Made by a program: the position numbers and the translations under genes. Below, one piece after another: positions 54,867 to 63,038 of a stretch of 64,000 nt of DNA; the stretch's first letter is position 1; the number at the start of each line of letters is the position of its first letter. A model generated the notes under the pieces. It saw nothing but the letters and a program-made list of their open reading frames with translations. It ran no database searches and was not told the DNA's origin. Origin of the DNA: PALSA-1296 sp037143335 (GTDB taxonomy: Bacteria > Bacteroidota > Ignavibacteria > Palsa-1295); the NCBI GenBank assembly GCA_037143335.1, contig JBAWZA010000017.1, positions 10,014 through 74,013 on the forward strand, written 5' to 3'.

Positions 54867-55660
54867 TTATTCACTAATTTACGCATTCTCTCGGCACTCC
54901 ACAAGCAAACATCCCAAAGATCAGCAACAGGCATATTCAGATACGGAAGAGTATGCATATAACTTGATGGGCCGTACTCTGGGGTAATTGTCAATTCGGC
55001 TTCTCCACGCAATTTATGCGATTCAATTATTTTTTGCCACCAAGATTCAAATGCAAGAACATGAGACTCCCATTCAGGCGCTCTGGGGTCAGGCACTTGT
55101 GGACCATTCTCGTAACCTACTCTTGTATGAATATGAATCGCTCTATCGGCAACCAGATTGATAGCCTCATCATATTCCTCGAGCATTGATTCTGCCACAC
55201 AACACCAGTGCGACAAGTCGGCATTTAAATGCAAATCAGGTACTTCCTGCAAAATCTTCAGTGTATGCACGGGCGAATAGAATGGACGCCGGCGATGAGT
55301 CTCGTGTGCAATCGGAATTCCATACTCTGTCTCAATCTCAACCATCTTTCGGAAAAATGAAACCTGTTCGGATTCGCTCCACCTATCACGTCCAGCATGA
55401 GCAATAATTTTCTTTGGGTTGAATTGGACAGCAATTCCAAGTTGTCGCACGAAGTCCAAGATGTGATCTTCCCCTTCGGTGTAGATCAGCGGGATATAGT
55501 CGAGAGAGTGATGCTGGAGTAGTTGAGAAAATTTCTTCACATTACTTATTTCTTTGACTGCAGATTCCACTCCATCATATCCAGCGTTTGCAATTCGTTC
55601 GAATTGTTCTTCGAGAGAGCCTTCCATCCCCCAAAGAGATTTGTATATTTTGAGTTGCAT
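54863..55660 (-). CDS. Xylose-isomerase-like TIM barrel protein (sugar phosphate isomerase/epimerase family)
   Basis: The 265-residue protein has the AP_endonuc_2/xylose-isomerase-like pattern: YDGVESAV near residue 33, GIPIAHETHRRRPFYSP, HLNADLSHWCCV and IHIHTRVGYENGPQVPD, with His, Glu, Asp and His residues expected to bind a divalent metal. The substrate is probably a sugar or polyol. It is sandwiched between ruvA (4-base overlap) and a TSUP transporter (start directly abutting its stop), an operon that does not show the pathway. Confidence 0.82.
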   Translation of the reverse strand: MQLKIYKSLWGMEGSLEEQFERIANAGYDGVESAVKEISNVKKFSQLLQHHSLDYIPLIYTEGEDHILDFVRQLGIAVQFNPKKIIAHAGRDRWSESEQVSFFRKMVEIETEYGIPIAHETHRRRPFYSPVHTLKILQEVPDLHLNADLSHWCCVAESMLEEYDEAINLVADRAIHIHTRVGYENGPQVPDPRAPEWESHVLAFESWWQKIIESHKLRGEAELTITPEYGPSSYMHTLPYLNMPVADLWDVCLWSAERMRKLVNK

Positions 55661-56425
55661 TTACTTCGAGAAATAATCGTAGCCGAGTTTAATCAGTGTG
55701 GCAGATACCACACAGAGAAAAATAATTCTCACGAATGCATTGCCTCTCAAGATTGCAAGTCGTGCCCCGATAAAACCACCGGCAGCATTACAAACAGCCA
55801 TCGGCAGAGCTATTGTGTAAATTATTTTTCCAGCTGCTGCAAATAAAATGATCGAACCGATATTAGTTGAGAGATTAACGAACTTTGCATCAGCACTTGC
55901 ATGAATGAAATCTAACCCAAGTAATGTGATAAATGTCCAGACGAGAAAACTCCCCGTTCCCGGACCGATAAATCCATCATAAAACCCGATGATAAGACTG
56001 ATGAATATCGCGTACATCCTAATCTGAGATGCCGTATGATTCTTAACTTCATGCACACCGAAATTTTTCTTCCTGTAGGTATAGATAGCAATCGCCGATA
56101 AAACGAAAATAAGAAACGGTTTCATGAAGTCATTGCTAACTCTCGTGAGAACGAATGAACCGAAAAACGCAGAACATCCAGCGAGAATTGTCATCAGTGC
56201 GAGATGTTTGTAGTTCAAGTCAACATGACGTGAGTACTGGTATGCCGCCATGCTCGTCCCACAGAATGAGGGTATCTTCGTCGTGCCGATGACTGTAGCG
56301 ACAGGTATATGCGGAAGTAATACCAGCCCCAACGGAATTTGTATCAATCCCCCGCCGCCAACAATGGCATCCACAAATCCTGCAAAAAAAGCGGCAATTG
56401 AAAGTATGATTATTTCAGTAGTCAA
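55661..56425 (-). CDS. TSUP family sulfite/sulfonate-type exporter (TauE/SafE)
   Basis: The 254-residue inner-membrane protein has about eight helices and the family signatures DAIVGGGGLIQIP near the N-terminus and GFYDGFIGPGTGSFLVW in the second half, which are the two inverted halves of TSUP proteins. TSUP members export or import sulfite, sulfonates or organic acids. It is the first gene of the operon with the TIM-barrel protein and ruvA. Confidence 0.9.
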   Translation of the reverse strand: MTTEIIILSIAAFFAGFVDAIVGGGGLIQIPLGLVLLPHIPVATVIGTTKIPSFCGTSMAAYQYSRHVDLNYKHLALMTILAGCSAFFGSFVLTRVSNDFMKPFLIFVLSAIAIYTYRKKNFGVHEVKNHTASQIRMYAIFISLIIGFYDGFIGPGTGSFLVWTFITLLGLDFIHASADAKFVNLSTNIGSIILFAAAGKIIYTIALPMAVCNAAGGFIGARLAILRGNAFVRIIFLCVVSATLIKLGYDYFSK

Positions 56426-56545
56426 GAATTTGTATGTGGTCTTGATTTGATATGATTAATGATTATACGTGAGTCCATAATCCTTTGGGTATAACATCGC
56501 ATTTTCTCAAATGTTCTATTGTTGTCTAACGAGAAACAGATTAGC

Positions 56546-56953
56546 ATGGCAAAAGCGACAAACAAAACACAGAAGACAACAGGTAGTGTTGAGGAATTTC
56601 TCAACTCCATCAAGGATAAAGATCAGCGAACTGATTCGCTCGCTTTACTGAAGATCATGGAAAGTGCCACTGGCGATAAGCCAAAGATGTGGGGCACCGC
56701 AATCATTGGTTTTTGCGACATCCATCTCACCTACGAAAGTGGTAGAGAACTTGATTGGTTCAAGGTCGGATTCTCTCCGCGCAAAACCAATTTTTCAATC
56801 TATGGCGTGAAGAACTCTGATAAAAATGTCGAACTCCTCAGCAAACTCGGCAAGTACAAAGAAGGCAAGGGTTGTCTCTATATCAATAAACTATCCGATG
56901 TTGATCCATCGGTGCTAAAAAAAATGATCCAGAAAGCGATTGCAATCAAATAA
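56546..56953 (+). CDS. DUF1801 domain protein
   Basis: A ~135-residue soluble protein from the ATG at 56546 (MAKATNKTQKTT). SVEEFLNSIKDKDQRTDSLALLKIM and GFSPRKTNFSIYGV with a KYKEGKGCLYINKLSDVD strand fit the DUF1801/YdhG-like family, whose fold is helix-strand with no assigned enzyme activity. It is followed after 7 bases by the acetyltransferase-like gene, likely one transcript. Confidence 0.85.
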   Translation: MAKATNKTQKTTGSVEEFLNSIKDKDQRTDSLALLKIMESATGDKPKMWGTAIIGFCDIHLTYESGRELDWFKVGFSPRKTNFSIYGVKNSDKNVELLSKLGKYKEGKGCLYINKLSDVDPSVLKKMIQKAIAIK

Positions 56954-56960
56954 AATCGAG

Positions 56961-57239
56961 ATGTCCAACCGAATCATTACTCATAATATTTCGCAAAATC
57001 GTTTTGAAACTCACGTTGGCGAAGAAGTTGCCCACATTGATTACATCCGTAAGAATAATGTAATGGCATTAGTCCACACATTCGTCCCACATGCTCACCG
57101 AAACAATGGCATTGGGTTTGCACTCGTGAGATTTGCGTTGGAGTATGCTAAGCATGAACAATTAAAAATAATCCCTGGCTGCTCTTCCGTACAACTCTTC
57201 ATGGAAAGACATCCGGCGTATGACGAACTGATTGCATAA
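56961..57239 (+). CDS. Small GNAT-like N-acetyltransferase (YjdJ-type)
   Basis: A 92-residue protein: VGEEVAHIDYIRKNNVMALVHTFVP, HRNNGIGFALVRFALEYAKH and GCSSVQLFMERHPAYDEL. The NNGIG loop corresponds to the acetyl-CoA pyrophosphate-binding motif (R/Q-x-x-G-x-G/A), and the C-terminal CSSVQLFMERHPAY is typical of the short YjdJ/GTLF3B subgroup, whose substrate is unknown. Translation starts at 56961, 7 bases after the DUF1801 stop. Confidence 0.85.
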   Translation: MSNRIITHNISQNRFETHVGEEVAHIDYIRKNNVMALVHTFVPHAHRNNGIGFALVRFALEYAKHEQLKIIPGCSSVQLFMERHPAYDELIA

Positions 57240-57263
57240 CGTTGACTCGAACATCCTTCATCT

Positions 57264-58145
57264 CTACTTGGCAAAATACTTCGACACAATCTTTGAAATA
57301 TCTGCAATGATCTTCGAATTCTCCTCATCTCGCTCGTGGGAGTTCGAAACAAAAACTGCAATCGCATACCGCTTGCCGTTTGGCAATGTCACAATGCCGA
57401 TGTCATTATGCGCTGCCTTCATGCCGTTACGATTCCGACCCGATGTTCCTGTTTTATGCGCGAGAATAGCATCCGCTGGTAAGCCTGCCTTGAGACGATC
57501 AGGGTCGTTATGACTTTGGGTCATCGCATCGAGGAGAAAATTTGTGGATTGTTCAGAGAGGATATGATCAGTGTAAAATTTCTTCAATAACAAAACCGCT
57601 GCGGTGGGAGTAGTCCAATTGCTATATTGAACCACGAACGGTCCATGCATTTGAGCTTCGGTTGCTCTGATGGAAATAGCGCCGATTCCCAAACTCTTAA
57701 TATACCTTTCAACTTTTCTTGTCCCACCATACAACTTGAAAAGTATATCGCACGCATTATTATCACTCTCAGAAATCATATAACGCAAGACTTCCCGCAA
57801 GGTAAGTGTTACTCCTTTCGGATATTTATCCCTCATCGGACTCCATGTATCTTCCTTGAGAGCTTTCATGCTGATAATAATGGAGTCATCGAGCTTTCTG
57901 CTTCCCTTATCTACTTTTTTCAGGAGTGCAAGCGCAAGATGAAATTTATAGACACTCTGCATCGGATAATGTCTCGATCCACCAACCGTCAGTTTATCGC
58001 CTGTACCGAGGTCATAAATTCCGACACCTATCTTTGCCTTCTTTGTGCGAATGAGGTTCTCGATCTGATTGCGAAGAGAATCCTTCTGTGCAAACAGTGG
58101 ACTGGCGAAAACAAAAACGAGTAAAATAATAAACTTGTATCTCAT
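57264..58145 (-). CDS. Class A beta-lactamase, A2-like (PER/VEB/CfxA group)
   Basis: From the ATG at 58145 the protein has a signal peptide (cleavage after LFAQ) and all class A residues: Ser64-x-x-Lys67 (SVYK), SDN at 127-129, Glu163 (TEAQMHG), and KTG at 231-233 (HKTGTSGRNR). The EAQMH and VQYSNW segments are those of the Bacteroidota-type PER/VEB/CfxA branch rather than TEM/SHV. It hydrolyses beta-lactams in the periplasm; spectrum cannot be read. No transposon, integron or repressor gene is adjacent, so it looks chromosomal and native. Confidence 0.93.
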   Translation of the reverse strand: MRYKFIILLVFVFASPLFAQKDSLRNQIENLIRTKKAKIGVGIYDLGTGDKLTVGGSRHYPMQSVYKFHLALALLKKVDKGSRKLDDSIIISMKALKEDTWSPMRDKYPKGVTLTLREVLRYMISESDNNACDILFKLYGGTRKVERYIKSLGIGAISIRATEAQMHGPFVVQYSNWTTPTAAVLLLKKFYTDHILSEQSTNFLLDAMTQSHNDPDRLKAGLPADAILAHKTGTSGRNRNGMKAAHNDIGIVTLPNGKRYAIAVFVSNSHERDEENSKIIADISKIVSKYFAK

Positions 58146-58157
58146 CACGCAAAATTA

Positions 58158-58165
58158 CAAAAATA
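58158..58165 (-). promoter_or_regulatory. Bacteroidota-type -7 box (TATTTTTG) of the beta-lactamase gene
   Basis: An exact TAnnTTTG on the minus strand, 12 bases before the ATG at 58145; a TTG lies 18 bases upstream of it. The very short leader favours the ATG over the GTG one codon earlier. Confidence 0.5.
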
Positions 58166-58250
58166 AATCTTCTATCCCCAAAACAAACGGGCACCTATAC
58201 TGAGGTTCCTGAGAAGGTGGCATTTCATCGTCTGGACTACAGATTCTTTT

Positions 58251-58457
58251 TCAGAATTGCCGGGTAAGCCATGCGATGAATAAGGTCAGGAGGATAAATG
58301 GTGAGATAAGCAGCATAAATATCAGCCCAATTCTTGCGGCAAAGAGTTCATTGCCTGTTAGATTTTTCGAGAATTCTTCGCAGCTCTGCTTTTCATTAAG
58401 ATGATACGTAACAATCATGCATCCGCCCCAGAAGAAAATAACAGCTACAATTGTCAT
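58251..58457 (-). CDS. Small two-helix membrane protein, unknown
   Basis: A 68-residue protein with two hydrophobic segments (IVAVIFFWGGCMIVTYHL; ARIGLIFMLLISPFILLTLF) joined by a polar loop NEKQSCEEFSKNLTGNELF. No family is recognised. It is the only frame in the 100-350 base gap between the beta-lactamase and the giant T9SS gene, and it starts 20 bases after that gene's stop. Real but of unknown role. Confidence 0.55.
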   Translation of the reverse strand: MTIVAVIFFWGGCMIVTYHLNEKQSCEEFSKNLTGNELFAARIGLIFMLLISPFILLTLFIAWLTRQF

Positions 58458-58477
58458 GGGGATGCGGTGATATCCTA

Positions 58478-61400
58478 CTATCTCTCGATTACTATTTTAC
58501 TGGTTTCCCGATGTCCTTGCGATTCGATGCTGAGGATGTAGAGTCCGCTTGCACCTTTTGGAATATCAAGAGAGAAATTATTCTGGCCTATCTCGGTTAC
58601 GCTTTTCGTTTGACGAGCCACTTCCCTGCCCAAGGCATCGGTGAGAGTGAAATGAATTTCGGCTTCACGAAGCATCTCGATACCGATTGCAATTTGTCCT
58701 CCTTCACTGACCGGATTAGGACGAATGACAATTCGCTTGAAGAGTGCAAGATTGCCATTCATAAATCCGCGGAGCACTGTGTCACCACATGATGGGTCTA
58801 TCGAAAAATTAAATGGCAGAGCGGGTGATTGCGGAGCCAAGACACACGACATAAAAGTCGGATCGGATTCGTTGAATTTAACCTGAAGATCAATCGGTGT
58901 CTGAGCAACAGGAGCGACAAATGCTTCGAAAACAATTGAGGCAACCTTTGCACCTGCACCGAGTCCCGCATTCCCGTTAGGTTGAATATCAAGTGTAAGA
59001 TTTCCATTTGCATTCGGTGGATTTTCGGAAATGATATTCCAACCATTTCCTCCCGTTACCGTTGCACCCGTTCTGCCTAAAATATCTGGCATGTAACTGA
59101 GAGTCGCTTTTACATCATTGAGTCCAAGAGTTGGGTCAATCGCATTCACTAACTCCAAGTCCAGTGTAAATAAACTTCCAGTCTTGACCGTAGCCGATGT
59201 CGCTCCACCCGATGTGAGTCGAAGTTGCACAGTTTGCAGTGATGTGCCGCGCGAGCCACGCAGACTAATCGTCCGACTCACTCCGCTGGTTGTGGATTGG
59301 TAGGTTAAGCTACCGAGTGAATCGCCGATGACGTTCGGATCAAATGAAATTTTGATGTCAATCGAAGCACCAGCAGGAATCACTGCAGGTAAAGGTGTTG
59401 TCTGAGTAAACGAAAATTGTGCTGAGCCGCCAAGTTGTAATTTATCAAGCGTCACAGGATCGCAACTCGAATTCTGCAACGTGAATGTGCGCACCGCAGG
59501 TCTGCAAAGCGATGACACGAACAGGCTATCGGCTGACGTAAGCGTCAATACTGCACCACCAGTAGCAGTGCTTACCTGAATCGTCACAATCGTATCAATT
59601 CCATTTCCCTTAATGTGAATTGTCGCTGTGGCCACAGCTTTCGCACCTGGATTAGTGAGGATGGTGTATTTAAAATTACCCCCTGGCACAATCCTCTGAG
59701 GCAACGGAGGATTTGAAATCGTAATCCAATTCGGACCGGTGATGTCCATTTGGGTGATCGTGAGTGTATCACATGTCCCTGAATTGCTTATCAATTGATC
59801 GTTCTGCCCCGGGACGCATGGTGGCAAGCTATCAAGATTAATTTTGGTAATCAATACGGCTTGATGCACAGGCTGTGAGACGATGCCTGCAAGCTTGATA
59901 TAAATCGTATCGAGCGAACCAGTTGATGAGTGAATGACTAATCCTACTGAATCAAATTTACTTCCCGAACTCAAGGGATCCTCTTGCAGTGTCAGCGTTT
60001 GCGATCCGCCTGATGGGATTACTGAATTAATTACCGCGCCGATAGAGAATGCAGCATCTTTTGCAGCTACAGTACCAATGATTGTGTCAATGCCACAACC
60101 GTTATTAAATAATTGCGTTGTCGCACTTTGTGATTGACAAGGAATTGTCTTCGGAAATTGTATCAACGAATCCGACAAACCCGCCGCAGGCAATGCCTTC
60201 CCGATTCCTGATATTGCGATGCACGTATCTTTTGTGGAATTCAAATCAAATCCTATCGTGAAGCAAAGCGTACCGCTAATTTTTCCACCTACTGTTGGCT
60301 TGTAGCGGATGATTGCGATTGCCGTGTCATTCTGCGCAAGGCTATCAGGGAATAGCGAAGCATTTGCAATCTGGAATTCACTTGCCGCCAGCGCAGGTGA
60401 AATGGAAATATTTTTGATGAATAATTTTTTACAGATCGTATTTTTTAGTACAATCGTATCGAGTGCCTCGCCACAAACGGATGTGGTGTCGAATTTTTCA
60501 GTCGCACTCGATAAATTTGTTCGCGGATCAGTTGCTGAAAGAATTGATGCACTCAAATTGATGATCGTATCCTTCGTGATGCCACCTGAGCGAATAGTAA
60601 GTGTGAGCTTCGCCGAATAGGTACCTGAAGGAAGTGACTTTACCGAAATTGGAATCTTCAGCGATGCACCAGCATCAATCGGAGTTGGGAACGTTGGCTT
60701 GGTGACGACAAATGCAGTCGGGTCAGAAATTGCCACATTCAAAATGGTATCTGGAGCACACAGACCGCTTTTCACCGTAACGAATGTATCAACCTTCGAG
60801 CAATCAGAAGAAAGAAGCAAATTCAGATCTTTTGAAAGATTGACATTGAACCCTGACTTCACAAAGCCACGCACTCGGATATCCATTGTATATGGTGCGC
60901 CACCAACAGAGTACTTAATTTCTAATGTCGCAGAATCAGGGAAGCTATTGAGTGGCGAATAGCTCAGTTTCAAAAATTCTGACGATGTATCCTTCATCGC
61001 ATGGGCAACTACGCCCTTGAGCGTAAATTGCTTTGCGCCCGGACCGGGAATAATAGCCGCGCTTGAAATCCGGACTGGTAAGCAGTTGCTCAAATTTATT
61101 AACTTGAGCAGAGAATCAACATCTTGACAACCATTAGAGACAAGGTCATAGGGTTGCTTAGGGAATTGGAGTAGTAATTTATTATTGCGAACACCAAACG
61201 GATTCATCCAGAGTTGTCCGTCAATTGTACCTGCATATAATGTATCACCAAGCTGATAGAACCTTGTGTCGTAGTCATTGCCTGGTCCGCAGTAATCAAC
61301 CCACGTCACCCCTTCATCTATCGAATACTTTATCCCAGATTTTCCTTGAACGTACAGCACACTAAGATCACCTCGGATATCTCCGGAAAGTGCAAGCGCG

Positions 61401-62152
61401 GCAGGAAACTGGCTAACCGGCGCCCAGGTAGTGCCAAAATCATTAGTCCGTAGAATCTGATTTGTGGCTTCGGAACAGGCAAAATATGTTCGGGTATTTT
61501 TGATTTCGAGTGGCTGCCATGCTTCGATCGTTTGTGTCTGCGTCGCCCAGGTTAAACCGCCATCGGTTGTCGTAATGTATTGAGCAGGGTTAGAAGGAAT
61601 CACAGGATCAACACTGATGAGTCCGTGCGCAGTATCGCTAAATCTTATTCCGCACATATTCATAAGCGATGTCCCCGGCACAATCGTCCACGTCGTACCA
61701 AGATCATTTGAAACATACGCGCCTGTCCATTGACTCAAGATCAGAAGATTCGACCATTTGTTGTAGCGAATGGCTGTCGCAGTTCCTGTTGGTGTGAGAG
61801 GACTCCAACTTACTCCGGCATCGGTAGTTTTATAACATGCGGGATTGGTTGAGCCAATTTGGAATGCTGCAAGCCAACCCGTCAGTGAATCCTTAAACGA
61901 AAAATCGCGAACCGAGCCAATGAGTGTAGGCGGAGTCGTAGTCAAAGCCCAGGTTGCACCGCCATCCGATGTCCGCCAGACTTGACCACTGAGTGTGCCG
62001 ACAAATCCAATTTTGGAAAGCTTAATGTCATCGAGAAACTGAATTGAATAGACTTCTGCGCCAAAATCCTTGAGCATCTTCCATTGCCCATTCGCAACCG
62101 AGGTAAAGAGTATGATGAAGCCAAAAATCCTGAAGATGCGTTTAACGTTCAT
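58478..62152 (-). CDS. Giant secreted protein: YCF48 propeller, choice-of-anchor-D repeats, cohesin-like domain, T9SS
   Basis: The start at 62152 (MNVKRIFRIFGFIILFTSVANGQ) gives a 1224-residue protein with signal peptide. Residues ~25-330 are YCF48/BNR repeats (TSDGGATWALT, TTDAGVSWSPL, TTDGGLTWATQ, SIDEGVTWVDY), close to the 18928 protein (CGP-DTRFY-GD segment). Residues ~340-1000 are five to six choice-of-anchor-D/ASH-like sandwiches with paired cysteines (for example CAPDTILNVAISDPTAF, CKKLFIKNISI). A cohesin-like domain (VQLRLTSGGATSATVKTG), the linker PSCGDTVLRGFMNG, and a T9SS domain (RPNPVSEGGQI, TDALGREVAR, end KIVIER) complete it. Confidence 0.87.
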   Translation of the reverse strand: MNVKRIFRIFGFIILFTSVANGQWKMLKDFGAEVYSIQFLDDIKLSKIGFVGTLSGQVWRTSDGGATWALTTTPPTLIGSVRDFSFKDSLTGWLAAFQIGSTNPACYKTTDAGVSWSPLTPTGTATAIRYNKWSNLLILSQWTGAYVSNDLGTTWTIVPGTSLMNMCGIRFSDTAHGLISVDPVIPSNPAQYITTTDGGLTWATQTQTIEAWQPLEIKNTRTYFACSEATNQILRTNDFGTTWAPVSQFPAALALSGDIRGDLSVLYVQGKSGIKYSIDEGVTWVDYCGPGNDYDTRFYQLGDTLYAGTIDGQLWMNPFGVRNNKLLLQFPKQPYDLVSNGCQDVDSLLKLINLSNCLPVRISSAAIIPGPGAKQFTLKGVVAHAMKDTSSEFLKLSYSPLNSFPDSATLEIKYSVGGAPYTMDIRVRGFVKSGFNVNLSKDLNLLLSSDCSKVDTFVTVKSGLCAPDTILNVAISDPTAFVVTKPTFPTPIDAGASLKIPISVKSLPSGTYSAKLTLTIRSGGITKDTIINLSASILSATDPRTNLSSATEKFDTTSVCGEALDTIVLKNTICKKLFIKNISISPALAASEFQIANASLFPDSLAQNDTAIAIIRYKPTVGGKISGTLCFTIGFDLNSTKDTCIAISGIGKALPAAGLSDSLIQFPKTIPCQSQSATTQLFNNGCGIDTIIGTVAAKDAAFSIGAVINSVIPSGGSQTLTLQEDPLSSGSKFDSVGLVIHSSTGSLDTIYIKLAGIVSQPVHQAVLITKINLDSLPPCVPGQNDQLISNSGTCDTLTITQMDITGPNWITISNPPLPQRIVPGGNFKYTILTNPGAKAVATATIHIKGNGIDTIVTIQVSTATGGAVLTLTSADSLFVSSLCRPAVRTFTLQNSSCDPVTLDKLQLGGSAQFSFTQTTPLPAVIPAGASIDIKISFDPNVIGDSLGSLTYQSTTSGVSRTISLRGSRGTSLQTVQLRLTSGGATSATVKTGSLFTLDLELVNAIDPTLGLNDVKATLSYMPDILGRTGATVTGGNGWNIISENPPNANGNLTLDIQPNGNAGLGAGAKVASIVFEAFVAPVAQTPIDLQVKFNESDPTFMSCVLAPQSPALPFNFSIDPSCGDTVLRGFMNGNLALFKRIVIRPNPVSEGGQIAIGIEMLREAEIHFTLTDALGREVARQTKSVTEIGQNNFSLDIPKGASGLYILSIESQGHRETSKIVIER

Positions 62153-62258
62153 GATCTCAATGTAAAGGTGAAACAACGAATATGATAGTTGACTCTTGTG
62201 AGAGAGTGAAATGGCACTTATTTCGCATCATAGGTGAAATACGACAACACGCGGTAAT

Positions 62259-63038
62259 ATGAAAAGATACTTTTGCCTCTTTGGTTCTCTTATTTTGGTT
62301 TTTTTAGTAGGTACTTTGGAAGCCCAACTTCCGGATGAGACTCCCCGTGGTTCGTGGAGTGCTTCGATGGGTGCAGGTCTCGATCAAGCTCTCACGAATT
62401 CCATGACAGGCTCAATCGAAAATTATCAAGCCCAACTCCAATCTGGCAAGACTACAACAGCATATCCGTTTTCGGGTGTCAGCGCTTCGACTGTGTCGGT
62501 CGAAGCTGAGGTCGAGTACCGAAGTCTAAAGAGTCCTATTAGTCTTTTCAGCACGCTTCAACTACGAAATTTCTCTGCAGGTAATAATTTCCGTTTTTCG
62601 AATCCTCCGAGCTATTCCATGAGCATAGCTTCCTTGACAGGTGGAGCGCAGTATGTCTTCGGGCAAATCTATCAGCGTTGGAATTTTCTCCTGAACTTTG
62701 GACTCACGATTAACTCAATCACCACAAGCTACCGATCTGGAGAATTTCGAAGTGGGTTTGATAGTACGATCAATGCGGTTGGTTCGCGGATCGGGTTTGA
62801 GTTCGGTATCGGCGAGCGTTATCATTTTCGTCGGAGTCCATTCGGTATCGACGCAATCCTCACCTATTCCATGCTCAATCTGTTCGGCAAAACATATGAA
62901 ACCCCGATCCTTGAGGTCGGGCGACGCAATGGGACTACTCAAAACATCAACGATGCCAAGAACCCGGCTGATGCAACTGATAATTCAAGAGCGATAAATC
63001 TTCTCCGATTCCGAACGGGAGTGCGATACTATTTCTGA
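62259..63038 (+). CDS. Secreted outer-membrane beta-barrel-like protein, unknown
   Basis: A 259-residue protein with a signal peptide (MKRYFCLFGSLILVFLVGTLEAQ). The remainder alternates polar and hydrophobic residues (SVSVEAEVEYRSL; FSTLQLRNFSAGN; YQRWNFLLNFGLTINSITT; GFEFGIGERYHF; LRFRTGVRYYF), ending in an aromatic, as in small OmpA/OprF-like barrels of Bacteroidota. No ligand is recognised. It is monocistronic and its end overlaps the convergent gene by 10 bases. Confidence 0.75.
   Translation: MKRYFCLFGSLILVFLVGTLEAQLPDETPRGSWSASMGAGLDQALTNSMTGSIENYQAQLQSGKTTTAYPFSGVSASTVSVEAEVEYRSLKSPISLFSTLQLRNFSAGNNFRFSNPPSYSMSIASLTGGAQYVFGQIYQRWNFLLNFGLTINSITTSYRSGEFRSGFDSTINAVGSRIGFEFGIGERYHFRRSPFGIDAILTYSMLNLFGKTYETPILEVGRRNGTTQNINDAKNPADATDNSRAINLLRFRTGVRYYF

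Noticed and set aside
8683..62152. Insertion sequences or prophage
   Set aside because: No transposase, integrase or phage structural genes were found. The fibre-like repeats at 29300 alone are not enough.
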